Positions 46,991-58,984 of a DNA stretch of 64,000 nt are shown here, piece after piece. The translations under genes and the position numbers were made by a program. The notes under the pieces are model-generated. The model was not told where the DNA came from. It did no database searches and saw nothing but the letters and a program-made list of their open reading frames with translations. Each line of letters opens with the position of its first letter. Position 1 is the first letter of the stretch. This stretch comes from Lophius americanus (Eukaryota > Chordata > Actinopteri > Lophiiformes > Lophiidae): NCBI GenBank assembly GCA_037951165.1, contig JBBDHG010000127.1, positions 4,412,815 through 4,476,814 on the forward strand, written 5' to 3'.

Positions 46991-49411
46991 GCCACCATAT
47001 ATAGGTACTGTAATAAATGAGAGATATTGTGTGTTTTTTCTCTCTCTTATCTCGTGCTCTCAAGCAGATCTATACATAAAATGCGTCAATTGTTAATATT
47101 CCGTCATGTCTTAGGTCAGTAATTAGGGGAGCTTTCGGGCCACAATTTCACAACTATCCTTTCCTGTAGAAATGTTGTCCAATCTTCCACTCACTGTGTG
47201 CTGTGCATACCTTTTTTTAAAATCGCAATCTATGAATGATATAAACCTGAATAAATAGGCATATTATCAGATTTTGACTCAAAGTTCTACATGACCCTGT
47301 GACATAATCACTTCAAATCATGTGCTCCAGGGGTTTCGGCCACGTTCTGGTTTCCTCACTCTAAAGGACTCAAAATGACAAGTAGAGCATATGAGCATGA
47401 ATAGCAGCATGTCTACCCTGTGATGAACCTGTGTCCTCTCCGTGATGTATCCCGTGTCTGCCCCAATCATAGGCTGTTATGGACAATGGTTGACTGCTCT
47501 AGGGGTGTCAGCACCAGAAAATGCCATTTTCTTAATGAGTCAAACTAAATTTTAGTTAGTGAATTTGGAGTTTTGGGGCAGTCTGAGGCCTTTGAACAGT
47601 TACCCTCTTTGTTGAAAACTTTAAAGTGAGTTAGTGTTTTCATGAGTATATTAGCTGCTTTTATGAGGCAGGGGAAAATATATATATATATATTTATATG
47701 TGAGCAAATACAATTGGGCCTTGGGATAAAAGGACAATTGTAATTTTGGAATGTCTGAGATATTTCTAACTACAGATTGTTATATCAGTGGTTTCTGGAG
47801 AATATATGTTTTGAGTTAGTGTGTAAAGAAATACAGTGTAGGATTTACATACCGTGAAATCTAGAGCACTTTTGTGAAAGTATGGATTCAACTGCCAAGG
47901 CTGAGCACTTTTATCCCCCGGCCTGTATTTAACATGAAATTGTTGTTGGATAAGCTTGATATACTATGAACTATGGTTGCGTTTGACTCTTTTACTGTCC
48001 GTCCATCTTTGCAAATTAATTTGAACATACAGTGGATCCTGTTTGTCTTCCACCAATGTCACTCCAAAAAACTTCATGCCTTGTCAATTTAAGTGTAGTT
48101 TGATGTCAAGTTAAACCAAAAGAAGAAGAGTTTCAAAGGAAGTAAGATTCTTTATGTCCAAAAAGTGACTTACAACTAATAACTGGTTGGTCCTTCACTG
48201 CCTGGCATGAACACACAAAACATTTATAGTGCGGATTTCAATCTCTGTCTATGAAAGCAAGAATAATTTTAGATTCAAATGTTATAAAAGTCAATTAGCT
48301 TAATCTACCTCCATCATTTCCTAAGAAGTGATGAGGCCTTGTGGATGACAGGTGAAACACCTTCAAGTCTAAACAGAAGTCCAGTTGTTTCAGATTTGAC
48401 TTTCAAAGACATGCATTTTATGTTTTACTGAGAATGCAAATCATTGTCCTCCTTCAGACTTACCTTGGCTGTTGGGAGGATCAAATGATTACCACTCTTA
48501 CACACATGCAGTTTAGATCTCAAATATCCATCTCTCACCCCTTTTTCTGTCGTAATCTATGCTCCGTAGCTCTACCAATTGAGACCGTATTTTACAGACA
48601 CTTCATCATGCCATACTTTTTTTTTTAAAAACTGGCAAATGTAGCAGGCATTGGCTCAACTTGGCAGGCACAAGTTAGCCCTCACAGGTGTGGTACCGAC
48701 TCAGTGTCTGCCAAGTCAAAGAGGACTGCCAAAGCAACTTCAAATTACCACCCTCTGCTTTTCTGCTTCTATTTCGCTCACCACTTGTCTATTTTACTAC
48801 ATAACTGCCATATTCTGTTTTTCTTCTCCCCACTCTCTTTGTTTTCTTCTCTTTGTCTCTTTATAACTGCCATATTTATCCCCCACTCGGAGGCATTTAA
48901 TATGATTAAGATAAAGGTTAAACATTTGGCTGCCATCAGAAAACACCCATGTGTCAACAGTGTGTGTTTTTAGTGTCCAAAGAGAGTAGATTGATCCTAA
49001 AGGCAAGGAAAGACAGGTGGCAGGAGAGACAGTTGGCTCAGCTTGCTAGAAATAACTCAGGGGAATAGCCAAGAAAGACGGAGTGAAAGAGGGAGGTACA
49101 CACAGTTTTAGAAAAATAACAGGCAATGACAAGTCACTCATTTCATTAACAAATGCAAATAGAGGAAACCTTGTCCTAGAACATGAGACAAATAATGCAG
49201 CAAGTAGATACACAACTTCTTTTTTTAGCTGTAGTAAGCAACCACTTTGCCTTGAAACCAGTCAAAAAGCAATCACAATTAATTCATTATCGTTTGCATA
49301 TTTGTTTGCATATACATGTCCCAGTTTTTCATATTTTTCCTGCTTAAACTACATAACAGTGCACAAGTAGAGCACACACTATGAAGGCTTTTTAGCAGAG
49401 AGGCTGGGTGC

Positions 49412-49730
49412 ATACTTTGGATAGCTCAGTTGGTAGAGCGGTTGTCCCTTATCTGAAGGTTGGTGGCTCGATACCCAGCCACTGCAGTCCACATTGTCGA
49501 AGTGCCCTTGAGCAAGATCCTGAATGCCAAGTTTCGCCCAATGGCTGTTCCATTGGTGCATGAATGATCTTATGAATGGTTACCGCTCCTAATAAGTAGG
49601 TGGCACCTTTCATGGCAGCCTCTATCAGCAATGTGTGAATGGGTGGATGCTGGTTCTCAATATAAAGCGCTCTGGGTGGTCCAACACACTTGAAAAAAGC
49701 TATATAAGTGCAGTCCCTTTACCATATATG
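49412..49730 (+). mobile_element. tRNA-headed SINE, third family, near full length
   Basis: The head 'ggatagctcagttggtagag' (A-box region, about 49419) and 'ggtggctcgataccc' (B-box-like, about 49463) is tRNA-like. It is followed by 'agtgcccttgagcaagatcc', 'gcgctctgggtggtcc' and a tail 'gctatataagtgcagtccct'. This tail type is widespread in percomorph SINEs. The tRNA-like part is degenerate and linked to the SINE body, so it is not a functional tRNA gene. Confidence 0.75.
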
Positions 49731-50204
49731 TTTAGAGGCAATGAGGTGTAGCACAAGCAAAGAGGTCACAAGCTTGGTGAAGAATATGTTTGATTCAAGG
49801 AGGCTGCTGCTCACTTTCAGCTTCTTTCATAACAACTCTGTGTGGTAACTAATGTAACATGTGAACAAACAATTAATGAATGCACTGTTGGGGCAGGATG
49901 GGGGAAGGTTCCGGGTTCAAATACAGCTGGTTACCGGTAACTATTATTTCTTGTTCAAATGTTAAGTTTGTAACCAGATAGAGGTGTCATGCTACTAGTG
50001 AGCAGCAGTGTCCTTAAATCGAACATGTTCTTCGGTAAGCATGTAACGTATTTGTTTGTGCTACCCCTTACCCCCACTGCCCTTATACTGGGAGAGAAAG
50101 AGTTGATATTGCATCTCTTCTCTTTGTTTGTGTGGCTTCTCATCAGTATCCCAAGCTTCATCCTACCATCCAAAAACATGCAATATAGACAAATTCATCA
50201 AATT

Positions 50205-50325
50205 GCCCATTGATGTGAATGAGAGTAAGAATGATTGTCTGTCTGAAATGTGTTGACCAAATGATGAACTGGCAGATGGGATAGGCTACAGCCGTGACAG
50301 AGAATGGTTGAATGGATGGATTTTA
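50205..50325 (+). mobile_element. Truncated SINE tail, plus orientation
   Basis: Phrases 'atgattgtctgtctgaaatg', 'gatgaactggcagatgggat', 'aggctacagccgtgacagag' and 'atggttgaatggatgg' match the 3' part of the SINE at 11972, but in the plus orientation. Confidence 0.5.
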
Positions 50326-53300
50326 CAGGTGAGGACAGTCTTCTACTTACCATTAGCCAGAGAGGTAATCAGTTAGTAAATAAGTTAACCGGTTTTGCCA
50401 GCGAGCCTAACAAACAATCACTCAACGTTCAAAAATCAACCACATTTTTCATCATACCCCACCAGCGAACCAAACACTGAATCTGTATGCTTCCTACAAA
50501 CAAAGTTTCTACAAAAATAGTGGGTTGCCTGACCATATAAGGTCACATCTTACATCTTTATTAAATTATTGACACCAGAAATATATAGAATATTAGAAAT
50601 ATATATAGAAATATAAGATAAGAAGAAGAAAATACTATTCATTGTCAGCACCATCCAAACCTCCAAGGTAATTAGTGACATTTCGATCAAACAGCTGTTT
50701 GTCTTATCACTAACCCAGTGAATTAGCCTCAGAACTAACCAGTCACCTAGTTTTCGGGATAATGATTGTTATTGGCCAAACATCAAGAAAAACAGCTACC
50801 TTGTCATTCATTCTCCACCGACCAGCCAGATAGCCCATCTGCCTGCCTCCCCGCCAACAAACTAACCAGACACGGACACAACCAAGCCAAATGTTTTGCC
50901 ACGATGCAATCAAATGAAACAACGTCACAATCACTCATGGAGTCAAAAAATTGATAGAGTCATTATCCAGGAAGCCTGCCAGCTTCCACTTATTTTACCA
51001 ACCATGTTGTATTTCCATCTCATGTGTTGAGGAGAAGAACAGGCAACACCAGAAGCATGGAATCTCTCATCTTGTGCTACCTTGTTCAATATCTAACAGT
51101 TCCTTGTGTCTGAGTCCACTACTCTATGCGTTTATCCTCATCAATATATGTGTATTTCTACTATTGATCGTCTTTCAGCCAAACTGTCAAAGATTGTCAA
51201 GTATTTCAGAGTAGAGGCTTGGTGCAAATGACATCACAACATCTTCAAGGCCTCAAAAGTAAGCTGACCTCTCACTGTGCGTATCAGCTACTTTCTATGT
51301 ATTGCGTGTGTGTTTCTGTGTGTGTATATGTGTACTAGTACCCTAATCATAGTGAGTGCATAGGGTCTTTGGCAATCACAACATGTCTTCTCCCCCTACT
51401 GAGTTCCTTTCCCTGCAGAGAAAATTGATTTTGGTTTTCTTTTCTCCTCCGCTCATTCCTCCATCTCTCTATACCTCCTCTTATGCCTCTGTGTACAATG
51501 AAATGTTCACTCTTATCAGCTCTTCCGTTTTTCTCTGTCTATATTTACCACTTCTCCTCACCCTTTAACTTCTTTCTCCTGAAATGTTTCTTTAACCTCC
51601 TCTCTTTCACACCCTTACTCCTTTCCATGCTTTCATTTATTTCTCCTCCCAGTGTACAGCTCTCTCTGTCTTTAACTCGATGGCATGTCACTCCATATTC
51701 TAACCCTTCGTCAACAAGTATTCCATCCGTTCTAGCCCATACGAAAGACATAAGGCAAGAGACATTTGCAAAAGCAAAGGTATGACAGATCCCATGTTCT
51801 ATATTTGATGAATCATATACTGCCAGAGATCAGAGGCAGCAGCACATCCTCCTGGATTATATTCATAGAAAGTCATTAAAAGAAAGGTCTATGTAGCCTT
51901 CCCTGACAACAAGGGTATATCCTCAAAAAGCATCCAATCCTCTGCGTTGCATAAGCTTTACCCTTCTGATTGAAGCCATATTAAATGTGAAGTTATTCCC
52001 AGAAAAAGTATTTTTTTGTTTTTTTAACACTGTTAAAAGTTTGGCCAGCTCTGACTCAGTCACATCTGTGCATTGATTGGTTTAGCTGTGCTACTGCATT
52101 TGGCAATAAAGTGCTCCTCCGTCTGGTTGTGCAAGAAGAAGGCATTCATAATTTTATCACCATTACAAATCATGTATTTGCGCTTTACAAAACACCTGAA
52201 CAGAATGACAACCTACGTCGGTGATTACATAAGAGGGATATTTTTGTACTTGAATTTCTGCAAATTAACTAATTGCTAAATGTAGACTGGGTGTCTCAAT
52301 ACCTGCAAATTCCAGTTTTGGTTCCACAACCTCTATAGGTTTCCAATGACTCTTAAGGACTTTATTTGGCTAGTCATTATTTGTACAGTGGGCTGTTGGT
52401 GGCTTTTCTGCTTTGTGAATGACAACTGGGAATTGCCAATTTGTAGAGATAACCGCTCAATACAAGCTGAGAATCAACTTGAACCATTTTGAAGATACAA
52501 TTCTCTGTAGGGTCGTTACAGCAAGAAACCTTTTTCCCACTGTCACATAGTTTTCATGTTGCCATTAGACAAATAGTAATTCTAAAACAAATATGTAGAA
52601 AATGAGGGTCCCATTCTTGATCCTACCGAAAACAGCTGGTCTTCAACTTGGAGATCTCAACTGTGAGCTCAACACCAGATCCAGATCAGAATCATTAAAC
52701 ACTTTGGAGATGAGGGCCAAGAGACTAAGAAGACTAAAGAGACTTATAGGAGACTGTGACAGCAGTGATAGCAGTGACAAAGCTAGAGACCGTAAATACT
52801 TCATTGGAAGGAGTCTGGCTCCAATCACTGCTGTTTGCAAATTATGTGGTTCTGTTCGCCATCATAAGTCTGTGATTTTCAGCTCGGCCTGGAGTCGTTT
52901 ACAGCTGAATGTATGGTGGCTGGCATAAGAATCACCATCTCCAAACCCAATAAGGCACGTTTTTTGCAAGATAATAGTGGATTGCCCCAGCCGTGTTAGT
53001 TGTGAGTTACTGCCACAAGTGAAGGAATTTAGGTATGGTAACTTCTTGTTCACAAGTGATGGGAAAATGGTTCTTGAGATGAAGACGCAGTTATGAGCAG
53101 CATTAGCAGTAATAGTAATAAGGGTGTTATATGGGTGTACTGTGGCGAAAGAAATAGGTTTCAGATATAAGTGGCTGATATGAGCTTCCTTTGTAGGGTG
53201 GCTGGACTCAGAGGTGAGTTGAGGAGCTCTGATATCCGAAGCATATGAACATAACATAACATATGAAAATGAATACCGTCTTTAAGTACACAGCGAGTTG

Positions 53301-53791
53301 AGACAGTTTTAAGAATCACCGGCCATTCAGATGTTGTTCCACTGTGCAATATATACAGTTTACCTTTATTATTTACCTTTTTCTCTGTCGATGATGAGAT
53401 GAAATTGAGACATATTAAAAAGATTTTCCATTTGAGCTCTAACCAAATCAGGAGAAAAATATATAATATATAATTTGAGGCACATGGTACCATTTTTATT
53501 TATGTTTATACCCACTTCATCTGCGTAATGTAGGTTCAGACTGCAACTGAGATTATCAGCAAATCAACGTAAATTTCGTGTGTCGTGAGAACTTGTAGTC
53601 AGGAGTCAGGCGAAAATCTGAAATTAATTCTGAAAAAATTGCTGACCGTAAAACGGCATCATATGACAATTTTCTAATAAGAGCACAACAATATGTTTCA
53701 GATCAAGGGTTATGAATTCATGTCAAAGTACTTTCTCTCATTCCTAATCTATTTGTTAGCTCTAGACAAGGAAAGGAGGGGGTGTGAGTCT

Positions 53792-53798
<7 letters not shown>

Positions 53799-53846
<48 letters not shown>
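53799..53846. repeat. (TG)24 microsatellite
   Basis: 48 nt of uninterrupted TG, the purest dinucleotide run in the window apart from the CT run at the right edge. Confidence 0.95.
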
Positions 53847-53849
<3 letters not shown>

Positions 53850-55322
53850 GTGCGTGTGTTAATAAGAAACACAGACACAATGACAGACACCAAGCCCTAA
53901 TTAGGTTGTCATGCTGAGAGGGAAAGAGGGAGAGGGAGCTTATTAAGGAGGATAGGTGTCATGCTTTGGCAGGAAAAGGAGGTGGGAGTAGAGCAGGGGA
54001 GGGATGACGGGGAGGGTGATGAGGGGAGGTAAAAGGAGTTGGGAGCAGAGATAGAGAAATATAAGGACTGGGTAGGGAGAGAAACAGAAGACAATGGAGC
54101 AGTAGCAAGAAGCCAATGAAGAAAAATGCCACCTAGATGGTAAAGAGATGGAGGAGACGGAGGCAGCTGGTGATATGTGGCGTGATCAGATTAAGTGTAG
54201 AAGGAAAAAAGGAGCAGGAGGGACTAGGTGTTGGAGAAAAAGTGCGCAAAGAAACAAAAGACATGGAAGGGGGAAGGTTCGAGTTGTAGAAAGAGAAGAC
54301 TCAAGAATAGGCCTGTGTCCACAAAGTGCATTCTGAAAATATGTGTCAGCATGCAGCCCAGTAAATAAACATTCATATGTCATATCAGACGAGCAATCAT
54401 ATATAACAAGAAGAGGTACAACCTGGTGACTGCGAATATGATTATCTGAACCGTTATGAGCACAATTACATGCACCACCATCGGATGAGACAGAAAAACC
54501 CGTTTGAGAGAAAGGATCAGCTCATCAGTGAAGTTAGTAGTATGATACACCCAGATTTAAATCAGCCATGCAATCATCATCTCCTGCGCAGGGTTGGTGT
54601 CTCCAAAGGAACTCCACTCTCTAAGAACAAAGTTCACGATAGCGTGATCAAATCACGTGTCCGATTCAGTGTTTCTGCACGAGGCTGTTTGGAGATGTGA
54701 CGTCAGCTTTAACCAACAGGATCACTCAAGTATTTGAGAAGGATAGGAGAACAATTAAATGAGCAAGCTTATCCACTAAACGTGCCCACTGAGGATTGTG
54801 CCTGTCAACTGTTGAGAGTAGAACGCGCTGTCCATTTAGTATGTTTGCCTTAATGGATATCCAATATCGGGCCTTTCTCCAGAGTGCTTAAAGTACTGGG
54901 AGGATTTAATACCAATAGTTAAGCACACACGTGCGATTTACTAAGCCTGAAAATAATTGCAGTTTGTGATTACGTCTGTATTTAACATCTTTGAAAGAAA
55001 CGTGCTAACCCAACTGCTCACCATTTCAACATGTCAGTTGTCTATAATATCTATTCTATTAACCGTTTGGTTAATAGAGCTTCCTGACTGCAATGCCATA
55101 CTTATGATACATACTGAAGTATACAGATTGTGTTATAGATTAAAGGTCTGCAATGCAGTTTGGTCAACATTACAGTTGATAATTTCACAGAAGTTCTACT
55201 TTGTAGTAAATCTAAAACAACACTCAGAGTTCAGATAAAGATGAAATTGTTTAATCTGCTACTAGCTAACATAAAGAATTAGCAAATATTGTTGGTGAAT
55301 CTCTCAAATGTACCATAAAATT

Positions 55323-55498
55323 GAAATATATTTGAAATGAAATGCACCTGGACTTTCATATACTGATTATGAAGGGTTTTGAAAGTTTTTCTCTAAATGT
55401 ATATAACTTCGAAATATATTTGAAATTCAATACACCTGGACTTTCATTTACTGATTATAATGAGTTTTGGAAGCTTTTCTCTAAACGTATACTGGCCA
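55323..55498. repeat. Tandem duplication of an 88-nt unit
   Basis: Unit 1 (55323-55410) and unit 2 (55411-55498) both start 'gaaatatatttgaaat' and share 'acacctggactttcat' (or 'gcacctggactttcat') and 'ttttctctaaa'. They are clearly similar but not identical, so this is an old local duplication. Confidence 0.85.
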
Positions 55499-55799
55499 TT
55501 TCTGGGTTAAAATTTACTTTCTCACTATACATAGAAGAGACACAGTAGTACTTTTTTGACATTGCACTTCAAACGGGCCATAAGGTTAAGATCATAAAAT
55601 GGAAAAGCATTTCGGGAGTACGGATGCAGAGTTGGGCCAAAAATATTTTGTGTTCAAATGCGTAAAACCATTGTTGTGTTACTTGAGTCTTATGAAGGCC
55701 ATACAGTTTGTCGTAAGTTGAAGTGAAATTTCAATGAAAGTTTCATGTAATTGAAATAATCATAGAAAAGCCCTTTGTGAAGTTTTCTGCTCATATTAC
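55499..55799. other. Intron 4, donor-proximal part
   Basis: Unique AT-rich sequence leading to the exon 4 donor. Nothing recognised. Confidence 0.6.
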
Positions 55800-55903
55800 C
55801 TTAACACACAAGTGTAGAATCCATTGTCTTCTAGCTCAGCAGATCTGAACCAGATAGAGTCATCTTCTTTACTCAGCCTGTGACCTGAGAAGATGATTGG
55901 CTC
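55800..55903 (-). CDS. il1rapl2: il1rapl2 exon 4: Ig1, C-terminal half
   Basis: 104 nt: 34 codons plus two bases of a split Arg codon. The acceptor is 'tgtcctcag|GAG' (AG at 55905-55904); the donor is 'GTGTTAAG|gtaata' (GT at 55799-55798). The peptide starts 'EPIIFSGHRLSKEDDSIWF' and ends with the Ig signature D-x-G-x-Y-x-C as 'DNGFYTCVL'. Ig1 of IL1RAPL-type receptors is the outermost domain and, in IL1RAPL1, contributes to contact with PTP-delta. The same role here is inference. Junctions with exons 3 and 5 keep the frame. It was too short to stand out as an ORF and was found by reading around exon 3. Confidence 0.93.
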
Positions 55904-56459
55904 CTGAGGACACAAAGAAAGGCAACATGGGAATAGTATTAATGTAAAATAAGTGTTTTAAGCAAAATAAGATATTGTATTAATGAGTCTCCTGGGATGT
56001 GGGGGACTTAGGTCAAAGTTAGTAGTATGAAAAACACAGAAAAACAAAGAATGATTTTAAAAGAAGGAAATGCTAAAGCAGTTGAATATGTAAAAATAGA
56101 GATTTAATCACCTAAAATGGAGAATATCTCAAAATAGAGAATAAAAGAATATGGCAGTATCGCACTTAAAAACACAATATTTGCGGATTAAGCTATGTGT
56201 AATATGGGCGTTCGCTCATGGTGGCATCTTGCACGGGGACAGCATGGCGCACGCATCAATTAAAATAAAAATCCGAATTGTGGCATCGCTGATCGGTTTT
56301 CTATCGCTCATGCTGTACATCATGCTAATTATAATGTAGTTTTAACTAAACAGGTCTATAATTTTTTACTCCAATGATAAATACAGTATATATACTATAC
56401 CAAATAAGAAAAATTATATTTCTGACTAATAACTTCAGATCATCATTGTTGGATCATAC
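55904..56459 (-). other. il1rapl2: il1rapl2 intron 3, 556 nt
   Basis: Phase 0 intron between the two Ig1 exons. The donor is 'GCAGAG|gtatga' (GT at 56459-56458); the acceptor AG is at 55905-55904. AT-rich. The plus-strand ORF at 56151-56339 within it has no recognisable features. Confidence 0.9.
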
Positions 56460-56629
56460 CTCTGCATCTCCTTTGTTCTTGTACCAGATGAGGCGTAACT
56501 TAGCGTTGGTAGCCATGGTGTAGTTGGTTCGTATGTAGCTGTAGAACAAGGCACATTTCACCCGAACGGGCTCCCCAGCCAAAACATGGTACTCCTTCAG
56601 ATCAACGGACCAGTCTATGCATCCATCGA
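56460..56629 (-). CDS. il1rapl2: il1rapl2 exon 3: Ig1, N-terminal half
   Basis: 170 nt: two bases completing a split codon, then 56 codons. The acceptor is 'ctcctcatag|TCGATGG' (AG at 56631-56630), and the donor 'GATGCAGAG|gtatga'. The peptide reads 'DGCIDWSVDLKEYHVLAGEP', 'VRVKCALFYSYIRTNYTMAT' and '...LRLIWYKNKGDAE'. It contains the N-terminal extra Cys typical of the IL-1 receptor family (in DGC), the Ig B-strand Cys (VKC), the core Trp (IWYK) and an NYT sequon. The mature N-terminus and signal peptide are in the preceding exon, which must end in phase 1. I could not place that exon in 56630-64000. Confidence 0.95.
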
Positions 56630-57293
56630 CTATGAGGAGAGAGAAATAGAAATAGAAAAGTAATGAATAGATGAATAATAATGATCACAACTTGTGATAG
56701 ATGTTTTAGAAACACAACCTACACAGTTTATTGTAGCAGATGCTAAATATAGTTAGCAGACCCTAAATATGACCATGCCTTTAACTGTACAGGCTACAAA
56801 TGGGATTTAACACCACTAGGGCTGAATTTCATTATTATGCTTGAAAGTGCATATGCAGCGATGCAGTTACTTTAAATAAATCAGCAAAACTTTAAATAAA
56901 TCAGCAATTTATTTTTGACAACCAGCCAGTTATGTCTTTCTTATCCTGCAGCGATTCAAATATATCATACTTTCATCTTATACTTGTTTGCTAACTTCTA
57001 AGATGATTGCCCAATAAGGCCCAAGAAGCAGCACCACAAATCTTAGAGGGAAGTGTCAGATTTAATTTTCTAATAAACTCACTGTAGAAAACAAAAGTAG
57101 TTTCATTGAATAAATTAAGTTGAAAAGTCCTTAAATGTTAGAGATGAGAGCCTCAGAAATACAAAGACAGTGAGTGATACAGGGAATTTTTTGTCTCATC
57201 CAATTATCATTGTTGTTTAAAATTATTGTTTGTCTTCAAAGCAATAAAACATAAAACTGTGATTATGAATTTTGGAAAATGTGTATGTGTATA

Positions 57294-57394
57294 TGTGTGT
57301 ACCTGTGTGTGTGTGTGAAAAAAGAGAAAGATATGTAGGTATATATATATATATATATACACATATACTTTATATATAGAGAGAGAGTGAGAGG
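57294..57394. repeat. Compound TG / TA / GA microsatellite
   Basis: TG units 57294-57317, TA units 57340-57375, GA units 57377-57394, separated by short A-rich spacers. Confidence 0.8.
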
Positions 57395-57689
57395 GGAATG
57401 ACTGGCCTACATACACACAAATCAGATGTGTGTTGGTTAGTTGTTTGATGAATGAGTGAGTGGCAATGGAATAAGAAGCAGAGGAGTTGTAATTTGAAGG
57501 ACAAGGATGAAGGAAAGAATGAAACAAGATTGAATTTACTCTTGATGTTTTTACTTCATTTTCACAAACTAGTGTTTTTATATATCTCCAAAAACTCAAT
57601 TTGAAATAAGAAATGTGTACAAAAGACACAAAAAGAAGGTGTGGTATTATTCAGAGAAAAGGCCAAATGAAGGAGAGAAAAGCCTCGAG

Positions 57690-57985
57690 GAAGTGTGTGG
57701 CAGGAGTCGCCATATTTAAAATGCGTTGCGGCGCTGAAATAAACTCAGCCAGAGCATTACGTCACAACGCTGGGTGTGCGCAGATACAACACAAACAGAC
57801 AGCTTTTGAAACGGTGGGGTACATGCAGCGACTGGTTATCCGAAAAGACTGAGACTACCTCCTTGCAAAAGAATGAAATCTCACTTGGAATGGTTTTCTT
57901 TCCAATTGCAGCATTTTCTTTCCGAGTGGACCTCTTTTCCGAATCTAATCGGAATTAGGCTGTTCATGTAAACTCACCTACTGTT
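57690..57985. mobile_element. Possible non-autonomous DNA transposon (MITE) remnant
   Basis: A CpG-containing patch with 'attacgtcacaacgctgggt' and 'tgtgcgcagatac' runs to a right end 'cggaattaggctgttcatgt' followed by 'aaactcacc'. Read in reverse, this end resembles the 'gtttacatg...taattccgat' terminus of some teleost MITEs. No matching left terminus was found, so the call is tentative. Confidence 0.35.
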
Positions 57986-58446
57986 ATTGGTTTCCTTATA
58001 TTCCTAGATTAAGGATACCTAATTACTAAAAAAAAATTAGGCTTGGTTTATCTATATTTGTTTCATACTGCAAGATGAAGCCAGAAGAAACTTAATGATG
58101 CTTCATAAAAAATCCTATATCTCCTGAGGAACAGTCCATCATAATGGAGACCAACCTTTCATGGTGGCCTTGTCCCACTTTTATTTTCATGAAAAATAAC
58201 AGAAATGACAATGTGAAAGAAGCTTCTGATAGTAATTGTATTGCCTCTATGACAGGAAAACCCAATTCTCACAAAAAGCAAGGCCGTACCACTGTGTAAG
58301 TCGTGTAAAACAGAAATTAGGGTGAAAAATCCAGACGAATATAAAAACAACAAACAACTGAAATTAACTAAAATATAAATAAATTGTAATCAGGGGAAAG
58401 TTCAGACATACAATTTGCCCTAATCTCTCAAGGAGTAACAGCAATT

Positions 58447-58700
58447 TATTTCCTATAACTGCTTATTCTTTGCAGGGTTGCAGGGGCTGGAACATATCCC
58501 AGAAAACATTCAGTATCAATATCGTTATAAATGTGTGTCCTGAATTTTGACAAGCTTCTCTTTTCCATAATAACACATACCTGAAGAGGTCATGCGGCGA
58601 GGAGGTCACCTGTTAATCACAGGGCTGGCACATTGAGCAAAGCAACCATCAATTTCACCAATTGCTAATCTAGAGTCACCAGTTCAACTTTGTTCACTAG
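58447..58700 (-). mobile_element. Truncated and interrupted SINE
   Basis: 'cctataactgcttattcttt' and 'gcagggttgcaggggctgga' (reversed tail) are followed after about 90 nt of unrelated sequence by 'aggtcacctgttaatcacag' and 'ctaatctagagtcaccagtt' (reversed body). The tRNA head is absent. An ATA repeat at 58861-58882 follows nearby. Confidence 0.5.
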
Positions 58701-58984
58701 GAGGAGGTGACATATTTATTTTTTTCTTAATAAATGATTTCCGAATGAAAACTGTATTTCTCAAACTAATTTCCAAAAGTGTAGGTCCATGAATCCACTT
58801 TTTAAATTGGGTCTATTTTAACGAAAAAGGTTTGTCTGGAAAAAATATTTGGCGAAGGGAGATAATAATAATAATAATAATAATGCATTTAATTTATAAT
58901 GTACTTTACATTTGGATTGATGTGACTTCTTCCATACCTGGAATACTAGGAACTTCTTGAAAAGTAAAAAAGTTTCAGTTGGGA

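Larger units (their letters stand above)
36823..55799 (-). other. il1rapl2: il1rapl2 intron 4, about 19 kb
   Basis: Phase 2 intron between the Ig1 exons. The donor is 'TTAAG|gtaata' (GT at 55799-55798); the acceptor AG is at 36824-36823. It contains the mobile elements and repeats listed separately (38.5, 40.1, 41.1, 43.3-44.6, 46.1-47.0, 49.4, 50.2 kb). Otherwise 36823-38532, 38776-40114, 40441-41143, 41881-43308, 44654-46076, 46991-49411, 49731-50204 and 50326-55322 are AT-rich sequence in which I see no gene. Purine-rich DNA at 53925-54300 and short ORFs such as 52602-52928 show no family resemblance. Confidence 0.85.
36399..56629 (-). other. il1rapl2: il1rapl2 gene, internal part (4 exons, Ig1-Ig2)
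   Basis: This is the visible body of an IL-1-receptor-family transmembrane receptor gene, transcribed right to left. Family members of this subgroup (IL1RAPL1/2) have three extracellular Ig domains, one membrane pass and a cytosolic TIR domain plus a C-terminal extension. IL1RAPL1 acts as a synaptic organiser through the receptor phosphatase PTP-delta. The exons here give Ig1 and Ig2 only. Paralogue choice rests on segments such as 'LAGEPVRVKCALFYSYIRTN', 'WYKNKGD', 'EEPIIF' (across a junction), 'GFYTCVLRNSTYCMKVSMS' and 'RLVRRTTQLKVT', which fit IL1RAPL2 better than IL1RAPL1 from memory of both. Exon phases (1/0, 0/2, 2/0, 0/1) join without a stop. The signal-peptide exon, Ig3, membrane and TIR exons were not found in the window. 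Confidence 0.9.
56630..58446 (-). other. il1rapl2: il1rapl2 intron 2 (acceptor-proximal), no gene seen
   Basis: A direct repeat of 19 nt (actttaaataaatcagcaa) at 56869-56887 and 56889-56907. TG, TA and GA microsatellites at 57294-57394. Otherwise AT-rich, with a CpG-containing patch at 57690-57985 listed separately. Confidence 0.6.

Noticed and set aside
49412..49485. Functional tRNA gene
   Set aside because: The tRNA-like A and B boxes are part of a SINE whose body and tail follow directly, and the cloverleaf is not intact.
52602..52928. 108-codon plus-strand ORF with a basic/serine segment
   Set aside because: No recognised motif beyond simple 'RLRRLKRL' and 'DSSDSSDK' runs. An opposite-strand ORF mirrors it and no splice or promoter signals support it.
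57960..58020. Exon 2 of il1rapl2 ending at a 'gtag|gtgagt' donor
   Set aside because: The phase would fit, but the frame meets a stop 10 codons upstream with no ATG, and the sequence overlaps a probable MITE end.
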